NCBI GenBank assembly: GCA_003519375.1
Contig: DOWV01000149.1
Span: 948 to 13,929, forward strand
Length of the DNA stretch: 12,982 nucleotides
DNA from: Bacteroidota bacterium
GTDB taxonomy: Bacteria; Bacteroidota; Ignavibacteria; UBA10030
Direction: 5' to 3'
The notes under the pieces are model-generated. The model was given only the letters and a program-made list of their open reading frames with translations. It was not told the DNA's origin and made no database searches. The position numbers and the translations under genes were made by a program. Shown piece by piece: positions 7,869-12,982 of the stretch; within the stretch, counting starts at the first letter, position 1, and the number at the start of each line of letters is the position of its first letter.

Positions 7869-9118
7869 TCGTTTGGCATAGCTCCAATTGCTTCTTCAAG
7901 CCTCGCTTTCGAAGCGTTCACCTGCACCAATGCATCGATGTACTCCGAACGCGATTGGATGAGCAGCTGACGCGCCTGAAGGTATTCAAGATACGTGATT
8001 TCGCCCGATGCATAACTGACCCGGGCTGTCCGATCGACTTCCTCCGATTGTTCGAGAAGGTCGCTCAGGTAGAGCTCGATGAGCCGTTCACTTTCTTTCA
8101 GCTCGAGCCAGGCTTGCTGAATTTCGACTTCGATCCGGTTTTCGGTGTCCTTCAGTTCGAACTCGGATGCGCGCAGTGCCGCGGACGCCGCTTCAATTTT
8201 TCCCCGGTGGTCAAACAATGCCCAAAGCGGCAGCGAAACACCCACCCCGAAGCCATAGTAGCCCGAGTTTCCATCGCGCGACTGCCGGAGATAACTGATG
8301 GACAATCCCGGCAGGACGTTCCACCAGGCAAGTGATGCCGAGGTGGATGCTGCTTCCTTTTTCAATCTCATAAAAGAGAGCTGAGGATTGACCTGATCGG
8401 CCATGGTAAGATTCCGCTCAAGCGAGCCTGACGCGGGAGAATATTCCAGGCTGTCCAACGACACCGGCACCTCGACTCTACCCTCCTCTTTCTTCCCCAA
8501 CAAAAACATAAGCTGGCTCCTCGACACACGCTCTTCTTTTTTAGAACGTTCTAACGCCTGCAGAACCTGACCCAGCTGGACTCTTGAAGTCTGGTATTCC
8601 AGGTGCGTGGCTTCACCGGCCTTGAACCGGATTTCAGCCCGCTGGGAGAAATCGCGGGCAATCGTGACATTCTCCCCGGCGAGTTCGAGTTTGTCCAGAC
8701 ACCCCCGGGCCGTGTAATACGCGATTTTCACCCGCGCTATCAGCGAGATTGTTGAAGTCCGCACCTGGGCCTCAGCCTGCCGACGCGACTGGGCCGAGTG
8801 CTCACCCTTGAGGTACCACGACACAGGAAAATCGAGGTTCTGGTTCAATGCGATCGACTGTTCCTGGAACTGGGCCGGACTCCTGCCCGCGGGTATGTAT
8901 TCCCTCGTGAGAGTAAGCGTTGGCGGCGGAGGCGACACGTCAGACCAGAACCTTCCCGAAGCCATCCCCAGCTCCTGCCGCGCCGCGGCCAATCCGGGGT
9001 TTTGGCGAAGAGCAATCTCGATCGCCTGGGCGATTGAGAGCCTCTCCTGGCCCTGAGCCTGGAAAACGATGAGGAGAAAGAATGTGCAGAACGCACGCGC
9101 CCGTCTGTCTGAACGCAT
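7865..9118 (-). CDS. TolC/CusC-family outer-membrane efflux channel protein
   Basis: Outer-membrane trimeric channel and exit duct for the metal pump. The 417-residue product starts with a signal peptide (RSDRRARAF then a hydrophobic stretch) and probable cleavage after AQG at about residue 23. The mature part opens with RLSIAQAIEIALRQNPGLAAARQEL, the standard outer-membrane efflux protein start. A Pro-rich SPPPPTLTLTREYIPAG follows at 62-78, then two long coiled-coil halves. The second half contains the family-typical YASGEITYLEYLQARQLL, which echoes FKAGEATHLEYQTSRVQL in the first half, reflecting the internal duplication of the fold. No lipobox is seen, unlike several CusC proteins. The start ATG 9118 has AAGGGA seven bases upstream. 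It lies 66 bases after the Cys-rich gene and overlaps the adaptor start by four bases. Confidence 0.95.
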   Translation of the reverse strand: MRSDRRARAFCTFFLLIVFQAQGQERLSIAQAIEIALRQNPGLAAARQELGMASGRFWSDVSPPPPTLTLTREYIPAGRSPAQFQEQSIALNQNLDFPVSWYLKGEHSAQSRRQAEAQVRTSTISLIARVKIAYYTARGCLDKLELAGENVTIARDFSQRAEIRFKAGEATHLEYQTSRVQLGQVLQALERSKKEERVSRSQLMFLLGKKEEGRVEVPVSLDSLEYSPASGSLERNLTMADQVNPQLSFMRLKKEAASTSASLAWWNVLPGLSISYLRQSRDGNSGYYGFGVGVSLPLWALFDHRGKIEAASAALRASEFELKDTENRIEVEIQQAWLELKESERLIELYLSDLLEQSEEVDRTARVSYASGEITYLEYLQARQLLIQSRSEYIDALVQVNASKARLEEAIGAMPNE

Positions 9119-9184
9119 AGTTTGTCCCTTGCATGGTATTGAAACAACGCTAGAAAACAGTGGATACCGCGAGAACTGAAAAGC

Positions 9185-9508
9185 CTAGGCCGACAACGGA
9201 GGATGAAAAACCGAGGAAGATTCGAGTGAAGGATAATCGGACGACCCGACAGGGATACAGCGGCCTACGTCGATCAAGGTTACAGTCGGGCAAACGGGAA
9301 CAGGCGTGGTCGGCACATGGCATACACAACGGCAATCGTCATGCGAAGAACCGACTGAAACGTTGACAGCGCACGAGCTACCGTGAGCCCAGAGGCAAAT
9401 CAGCGCTTCGCAATCACCGTCGCAATTGCCCGAGAGGCACTGCTCGTCTGAACAGAGAAAAAACGAAAGAAGATAGAGCGCCAGCATCGCCCCTGCGACC
9501 ACCGACAA
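9185..9508 (-). CDS. small Cys-rich membrane protein leading the metal-efflux operon, function unknown
   Basis: About 107 residues, beginning with a hydrophobic helix (about 2-18, AGAMLALYLLSFFLC) and followed by a segment with 11 cysteines (C19, 24, 29, 33, 38, 46, 59, 61, 63, 73, 84). These include CDGDC and DDCRCVCH. The chain ends SSVFHPPLSA. The layout (ALYxL helix, Cys/His-rich CxCxCH knot, HPP-type tail) recalls the small DUF6660-like proteins that accompany CusBA pumps in Bacteroidota. That comparison is from memory and untested. The likely start is TTG 9508, nine bases after a strong AGGGAGG. ATG 9487 is an alternative that keeps most of the helix, and the frame is also open upstream to 9718. 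The stop is 66 bases before the TolC gene, so it is probably co-transcribed. The Cys clusters suggest periplasmic metal binding or sensing, but no function is established. Confidence 0.7.
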   Translation of the reverse strand: MSVVAGAMLALYLLSFFLCSDEQCLSGNCDGDCEALICLWAHGSSCAVNVSVGSSHDDCRCVCHVPTTPVPVCPTVTLIDVGRCIPVGSSDYPSLESSSVFHPPLSA

Positions 9509-9517
9509 TATGGAAAA

Positions 9518-9524
9518 CCTCCCT
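9518..9524 (-). promoter_or_regulatory. ribosome binding site AGGGAGG deciding the start of the Cys-rich gene
   Basis: AGGGAGG on the minus strand is the strongest ribosome site in this intergenic stretch. The first start-type codon in the reading frame at a usable distance is TTG 9508, nine bases away. ATG 9487 is 30 bases away. This favours the TTG start. Confidence 0.6.
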
Positions 9525-9541
9525 GAAGGTTTCACGGAAAA

Positions 9542-9570
9542 AGAATAGAGAAAAAAAACCGGTATTCCAA
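9542..9570 (-). promoter_or_regulatory. candidate promoter of the Cys-rich protein / efflux operon
   Basis: On the minus strand TTGGAA (9565-9570) and TATTCT (9542-9547) lie exactly 17 bases apart, each matching the sigma70 consensus at 4 of 6 positions. The spacer contains eight consecutive T. Transcription would start near 9535, leaving a short leader with AGGGAGG and the TTG start at 9508. The hexamers alone are moderate. The position relative to the ribosome site is the main support. Confidence 0.45.
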
Positions 9571-9845
9571 TCTGATTCTGACAGCTCGATACGAATATCA
9601 GCCCACCGTTCATCGAAGGGCATGACCGGGAATCGCCGGCACAAAGCTCTTGATTCTCAAGCCTTTTTGATGTACCTTTTCCCCGACATTGAAACTGCTT
9701 CGTTCCTTTATTGACCATTCAGCGGTCAATTTTTTGTTTCTGGCGGAATGCATCCCTCTGGACACGTCCCAACCAGAGTTCCAGCCCGCACTCCCCAGCC
9801 GCCGCATGTTCCTCAAAGGTCGGAGAGTAGCGATTCACACACTCC
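9571..9845. other. intergenic stretch between the efflux operon and the tRNA
   Basis: No convincing gene. The minus frame of the Cys-rich protein stays open to ATG 9718, but that part looks non-coding and has no ribosome site. The only clear structure is the dyad at 9710-9730. I could not find a convincing plus-strand promoter for the tRNA. Confidence 0.6.
9710..9730. promoter_or_regulatory. perfect 7-bp dyad ATTGACC-N7-GGTCAAT, possible operator
   Basis: ATTGACC (9710-9716) and GGTCAAT (9724-9730) are perfect inverted repeats around a 7-base centre. On the plus strand a T-run follows (9729-9735 region), which looks like a weak terminator. However, no plus-strand gene lies upstream for it to end. 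An operator for a dimeric regulator of the efflux operon is the alternative. It is about 140 bases upstream of the candidate promoter, so the role is open. Confidence 0.4.
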
Positions 9846-9919
9846 GGCGGGGTAGCTCAGTTGGTTAGAGCGTCGGAATCATAATCCGTAGGTCGTGGGT
9901 TCGAATCCCTCCCCCGCTA
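9846..9919 (+). tRNA. tRNA with CAU anticodon (tRNA-Met elongator, or tRNA-Ile2)
   Basis: The cloverleaf folds by hand. The acceptor GGCGGGG (9846-9852) pairs with CCCCGCT (9912-9918), with G.U at the first pair. The D-arm GCTC/GAGC encloses AGTTGGTTA. The anticodon loop ATCATAA has CAT at 9880-9882. The T-arm holds TTCGAAT (9900-9906), and the discriminator is A9919. The following bases are CTA, so the 3' CCA is not encoded. There are U.U mismatches at the first anticodon-stem pair (9873/9889) and the second T-stem pair (9896/9910). The anticodon stem lacks the three G-C pairs of an initiator, so it is not fMet. CAU is shared by elongator Met and by Ile2, which TilS converts to an AUA reader, and the sequence alone does not decide. 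The tilS gene follows 81 bases later. Confidence 0.9.
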
Positions 9920-9944
9920 CTAGGCCCGGCATGATCGTACATCC

Positions 9945-9983
9945 AGAATTCTTGATCCTGAACGATGGGGGGTCAAGAATTCT
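9945..9983 (+). terminator. long hairpin between the tRNA and tilS (possible terminator, attenuator or processing site)
   Basis: A perfect 11-bp inverted repeat, AGAATTCTTGA (9945-9955) and TCAAGAATTCT (9973-9983), extends inward through G.U and G-C pairs to a 15-bp stem (9945-9959 with 9969-9983). The loop is nine bases. Only TTTG follows, so it is a poor intrinsic terminator by the T-tract rule. It ends 17 bases before the tilS start and could also shape tilS mRNA or mark tRNA 3' processing. The structure is clear, but the role is uncertain. Confidence 0.5.
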
Positions 9984-10000
9984 TTGTATAGGGACATTCG

Positions 10001-11398
10001 GTGAAGCACAATCAGCATCCTCTTGAGATCGCGTTCGCGGACTTTCTGTCTTCGATGGGATTGGTGCAACACGGCGAGACTGTCGTGCTTGCGCTCAGCG
10101 GCGGTGTCGATTCCATGGTCATGACAGAGCTCTTCGCGCGAATTCGCTCGACATGGAATCTTTCGCTCGTCATCGCCCACGTCAATCACCAATTGAGGGG
10201 AGAGGAATCGCTCGGGGATGAGGCGTTTGTTCGTGATCAAGCAGAGCGGTGGAAAATCCCGTTTTATGCCGAACGCGTGGATACCTATGGCCACGCGGCC
10301 TCCAGCCGTCTCTCCAAACAGGAAGCTGCACGGCAGCTCCGCTATGAGGTCTTCGAGCGTGTGCGCACAAAAGTGAACGCCAGCGCCGTTGCGACCGCCC
10401 ATCAGGCGGACGACAATGCGGAGACCGTCCTGTTGAATGCGCTGCGCGGAACCGGCGTTCGGGGTCTCGCCGGAATTCCTGTGCGCCGGGATCCCGGCGC
10501 TATCATCCGCCCCCTGCTCTTTGCCCGCAGGTCGGAGATCGCTCTCTTTGCCCGGGAAAACGGTATTCAGTTCAGGGACGACTCTTCCAATGAATCCAAT
10601 GAGTACCGCCGGAACTACCTCCGGCACAACGTCATTCCTGCGATCGAAGCGTCGAAGGAATTCGATTTCGTTACATCACTCAACCGGCTGTCACGACTCA
10701 TGCGCCAGCTCGACGGCCTCCTTTCAGCAGAAGTGCGGCAGCTTATGCCTGGAATGCTCACTCGCGATGAGCGGGGGAGTTCATCCCTGCATATTTCACG
10801 GCTCCGTTCCAAACCGGAATACCTGCAGGAGGGCCTTGTGCTGGAGATCTTGAAACGACTGGGCGCAGACGCTGAAGCGCACAAGGTGCATCAGGTGCTC
10901 GAACTCTGCAACCGAACAACCGGAAGCCAGGTGCAACTATCCAAGGACCTTCACGTGTACCGCAACAGAGATCGGCTGGAATTCGTCAGGCCCCGCATCG
11001 AGCCCTCGCTCCATCAGGAAGTTGTACTCGGCGAGAGCTATGCTCTCAAGGATTTCCGGCTTACGTTAAGCGAGCCCATTCCTCGTCCAGCATCGCTTGA
11101 TTCCACGCACAGCGTCGAATTTGTCGATGCCCGCCGGCTCGGGAGCAGGCTCGTGCTTCGCTCGTGGCAGGACGGAGATTGGTTCATGCCGCTCGGCATG
11201 CCTTTCAAGAAAAAACTGAGCGACTATTTTGTGGATGAGAAAGTGTCGTTGCTGCAAAAACGCCATATTCCCATTCTGGAATCAAACGGCGAGATCGTCT
11301 GGGTCTGTGGAAAGCGGCTTGATGACCGATTCAAAGTGACCGACGAGACACGGAGCGTTGTGAGGCTCGAATTCGGTCCGACAATTTTCTATCACTAA
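10001..11398 (+). CDS. tilS: tRNA(Ile)-lysidine synthetase TilS
   Basis: ATP-dependent enzyme that joins lysine to C34 of the CAU-anticodon tRNA-Ile2, changing its decoding from AUG to AUA and its charging from Met to Ile. It is essential in most bacteria. The 465 residues have the N-terminal PP-loop SGGVDS at 33-38, HVNHQLRG at 60-67, ATAHQADDNAETVLLNALRG at 131-150, and RRNYLRHNVIP at 203-213. A linker domain follows, and the C-terminal TilS domain contains DGDWFMPLGM, KKKLSDYFVDEKV and VWVCGKRLDDRFKV near the end. This is the full-length, E. coli-like domain layout. The start is GTG 10001, with AGGGA seven bases upstream. The next in-frame ATG would remove the beginning of the ATPase domain. 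The stop TAA shares a base with the hpt ATG (TAATG). Confidence 0.97.
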   Translation: MKHNQHPLEIAFADFLSSMGLVQHGETVVLALSGGVDSMVMTELFARIRSTWNLSLVIAHVNHQLRGEESLGDEAFVRDQAERWKIPFYAERVDTYGHAASSRLSKQEAARQLRYEVFERVRTKVNASAVATAHQADDNAETVLLNALRGTGVRGLAGIPVRRDPGAIIRPLLFARRSEIALFARENGIQFRDDSSNESNEYRRNYLRHNVIPAIEASKEFDFVTSLNRLSRLMRQLDGLLSAEVRQLMPGMLTRDERGSSSLHISRLRSKPEYLQEGLVLEILKRLGADAEAHKVHQVLELCNRTTGSQVQLSKDLHVYRNRDRLEFVRPRIEPSLHQEVVLGESYALKDFRLTLSEPIPRPASLDSTHSVEFVDARRLGSRLVLRSWQDGDWFMPLGMPFKKKLSDYFVDEKVSLLQKRHIPILESNGEIVWVCGKRLDDRFKVTDETRSVVRLEFGPTIFYH

Positions 11399-11964
11399 TG
11401 ACACGATCGAACGGCATGAACGACGAGATCACCATCAACGGCGACCGGTTTACGTTGTATCTCTCTGAAGAGCGTATCAAAATCAGGGTGAAAGAGCTTG
11501 CGGCAAGAATCAATGCAGAGTATCGCGGGAAAGTGCCGATTTTTATCGGAATCCTCAACGGATCCTTCATCTTCTTTGCCGACCTGATCAGGGAGATCAC
11601 CATTGACTGCGAAGTTGACTTCCTGAAGCTCTCGAGTTATGGGGACGCAAAGATCACATCCGGCCAGGTGCGCCTCCTGAAAGATCTCAATTGCCAGGTC
11701 ACCGGCCGGGACATCATTGTCGTGGAGGATGTCGTTGACTCGGGTCTCTCGATTGAGTTCATGAAGGAGATTGTGATGAAGGAGAATCCGGCTTCGCTCC
11801 GTGTCGTGACACTTTTATTGAAGAAGTCGGTTGCGAAGGTCGAATTCCCCATCGATTATGTCGGATTCGAAATTCCGCCGGAGTTCGTGATCGGCTACGG
11901 ATTGGACTATGCACAAAAAGTTCGTAACTTAAAGGCAATCTATCGTATTGCCCCGAAGTCGTAG
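11398..11964 (+). CDS. hpt: hypoxanthine(-guanine) phosphoribosyltransferase
   Basis: Purine salvage enzyme that converts hypoxanthine or guanine plus PRPP to IMP or GMP in the cytoplasm. The 188 residues show LNGSFIFFADL at 53-63, the flexible-loop SSYGD at 79-83, the PRPP-binding IIVVEDVVDSGLS at 106-118 (standard VEDIVDTG type) and FVIGYGLDYAQKVRNL at 163-178, which holds the purine-binding end. Length is usual for the family. The ATG at 11398 overlaps the tilS stop as TAATG with no clear ribosome site, so reinitiation after tilS is likely. ATG 11416 (MNDEIT) is an alternative and would give 182 residues. Its position between tilS and ftsH matches the arrangement known from Bacillus and many other bacteria. 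Confidence 0.96.
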   Translation: MTRSNGMNDEITINGDRFTLYLSEERIKIRVKELAARINAEYRGKVPIFIGILNGSFIFFADLIREITIDCEVDFLKLSSYGDAKITSGQVRLLKDLNCQVTGRDIIVVEDVVDSGLSIEFMKEIVMKENPASLRVVTLLLKKSVAKVEFPIDYVGFEIPPEFVIGYGLDYAQKVRNLKAIYRIAPKS

Positions 11965-12005
11965 AATGGATTGGTTTGACCGGTTGGACTTGCAGGATCG
12001 TGATT

Positions 12006-12012
12006 GAAGGAG
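12006..12012 (+). promoter_or_regulatory. ribosome binding site GAAGGAG of ftsH
   Basis: GAAGGAG lies eight bases before ATG 12021 but only two bases before the in-frame ATG 12015. This makes 12021 the probable start, with a two-residue difference. Confidence 0.7.
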
Positions 12013-12020
12013 CAATGAAT

Positions 12021-12982
12021 ATGAATTCGAATTGGCACGCAGAAGAACCCTCGGACGACAAACAGCGGGACGGCCGCCGGCGCAGCACTCCCCAGCCGCG
12101 CTCTCCGAAAAAGAGCCCCAAGCCGTTTCGGGAGGATGATTTCAACTGGAACAAGGTAGGCCGTATGATCGCCGGCTGGCTGGGGATTCTCCTCGCCGTG
12201 TACCTGATCATGCTGGCATTCAAACAGACCGAGGAAACCGAATACGAAATCAGCTTTACCACCTATCAGAAACTGCTGACGGAAGGAAAGATCGCTGAAG
12301 CCCAGATCAAGAAGTCGGATTTCAACAACTACGATTTTCATGGGACGTTGAAGAATCCGACCGAAATCGTCACAACCCGGGAGAAAGTACAGGCCGGCGC
12401 AACCAAAGTGTGGCTCACCCTTCCCTACTCCGCCATCAATGAAGAAGTCATCAAGACCTGGTCCGACCAGGGCGTCAAGTTCAACGTTGTGAAGGAAGAC
12501 AGCACCTGGACAAGCCTCTTGATCTCAACGCTTCCATGGATCCTCCTCATCGGCATCTGGCTGATTATCTTCCGCCGGATGCAGGCTGGGGCCGGCGGGA
12601 CGAAGGGATTGTTCAGCTTCGGCAAGAGCCGCGCGAAACTTCTGACGGAAGGGATGTCGAAAGTGACCTTCGTCGATGTCGCCGGCGCTGATGAAGCAAA
12701 GATGGAGCTGCAGGAAATTATTGAGTTTCTCAAGGAGCCGTCGAAGTTTCAGAGGTTGGGAGGCAAGATTCCACGCGGCGTTCTTCTGCTCGGTCCTCCG
12801 GGAACAGGCAAGACACTCCTCGCCCGAGCAGTTGCAGGCGAAGCCGGTGTGCCGTTCTTTTCCATCAGCGGTGCGGATTTCGTGGAGATGTTCGTCGGCG
12901 TGGGCGCTTCACGCGTCAGGGATCTCTTCGAGCAGGGGAAAAAGAGCGCGCCTTGCATCATTTTCATCGACGAGATCGACGC
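12021..12982 (+). CDS. ftsH: ATP-dependent zinc metalloprotease FtsH, 3' end cut by window edge
   Basis: Membrane-anchored AAA+ protease that degrades misfolded membrane proteins and short-lived regulators. Only the first 320 codons are present. A charged, Pro/Arg/Ser-rich cytoplasmic extension of about 45 residues precedes TM1 (about 49-67). A periplasmic domain follows (about 70-163, beginning TEYEISFTTYQKLL), then TM2 (about 166-185, LLISTLPWILLIGIWLIIF). The AAA domain starts at TFVDVAGADEAK, with Walker A GPPGTGKT at 258-265, pore motif FVGVG at 291-295 and Walker B IIFIDE at 313-318. The SRH, zinc-binding HEXXH and protease domain lie beyond the edge. E. coli FtsH has almost no residues before TM1. 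The longer tail is more like Bacteroidota-type proteins, from memory. It lies 56 bases after hpt on the same strand, and no separate promoter is convincing. Confidence 0.97.
   Translation, partial: MNSNWHAEEPSDDKQRDGRRRSTPQPRSPKKSPKPFREDDFNWNKVGRMIAGWLGILLAVYLIMLAFKQTEETEYEISFTTYQKLLTEGKIAEAQIKKSDFNNYDFHGTLKNPTEIVTTREKVQAGATKVWLTLPYSAINEEVIKTWSDQGVKFNVVKEDSTWTSLLISTLPWILLIGIWLIIFRRMQAGAGGTKGLFSFGKSRAKLLTEGMSKVTFVDVAGADEAKMELQEIIEFLKEPSKFQRLGGKIPRGVLLLGPPGTGKTLLARAVAGEAGVPFFSISGADFVEMFVGVGASRVRDLFEQGKKSAPCIIFIDEID

Noticed and set aside
8541..8554. Perfect 14-base palindrome TTAGAACGTTCTAA inside the TolC gene
   Set aside because: It is inside a conserved coding frame, and about one such palindrome is expected by chance in a window of this size.
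9185..9718. Longer 177-codon version of the Cys-rich gene starting at ATG 9718
   Set aside because: The start falls in the dyad, there is no ribosome site, and residues before the hydrophobic helix look unlike protein. The candidate promoter and AGGGAGG point to a start near 9508.
9709..9737. Reading the dyad at 9710-9730 as a plain plus-strand terminator
   Set aside because: The stem is only seven pairs with three G-C, and no plus-strand gene precedes it in the window. It is kept as a possible regulatory site instead.
9846..9919. Initiator tRNA-fMet
   Set aside because: The anticodon stem lacks the three consecutive G-C pairs next to the loop, and position 1.72 is a G.U pair rather than the initiator C-A mismatch.
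11965..12014. Separate promoter for ftsH (TTGACC-N17-CGTGAT)
   Set aside because: The -10 matches only three of six positions. The genes are close enough for read-through from hpt.

Overview
The window holds 11 protein genes, two of them cut by the edges, and one tRNA. It falls into two oppositely oriented blocks separated by about 340 bases around 9.51-9.85 kb. All genes left of that point read on the minus strand and everything right of it reads on the plus strand. There are no mobile elements, CRISPR arrays or rRNA. By eye the DNA is moderately GC-rich and has Shine-Dalgarno sites before most genes. The tilS-hpt-ftsH order, a long charged FtsH N-terminus and a small Cys-rich protein resembling those beside Bacteroidota metal pumps suggest the Bacteroidota/Chlorobiota (Ignavibacteria-like) side of the tree. 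This placement is an inference, not a proven identification.

Minus strand, read in transcription order (right to left). A plausible sigma70-type promoter (9542-9570) and a strong Shine-Dalgarno site precede a small membrane protein with 11 cysteines in about 107 residues (9185-9508). It is followed by a complete tripartite heavy-metal efflux system: TolC-type outer-membrane channel (7865-9118), lipoprotein membrane-fusion adaptor (6663-7868) and HME-RND pump (3550-6660), packed with overlapping or nearly touching ends. After a 92-base gap carrying a very good internal promoter (TTGATT-N17-TATATT, 3483-3511) comes a molybdenum-cofactor block: moeA, moaD, moaE, moaA. It ends with a SnoaL/NTF2-like lipoprotein that runs off the left edge. 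MoaA makes the first Moco intermediate, MoaD and MoaE form molybdopterin synthase, and MoeA inserts molybdate. moaC, mogA/moaB and mobA are not in the window.

Plus strand. A CAU-anticodon tRNA (9846-9919) is followed by a long hairpin (9945-9983), then tilS, hpt and the first 320 codons of ftsH. tilS-hpt-ftsH is a widely conserved housekeeping cluster. The adjacency of a CAU tRNA and tilS is notable because TilS acts on the CAU-anticodon tRNA-Ile2.

Nothing here is a clearly new system. The items most worth following up are the uncharacterised Cys-rich protein leading the efflux operon, the pairing of a metal-efflux operon with Moco synthesis, the tRNA(CAU)-hairpin-tilS arrangement, the lipoprotein at the end of the Moco cluster, and the unclear metal specificity of the RND pump. 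Many start codons were reassigned from the longest possible ORF using Shine-Dalgarno position.
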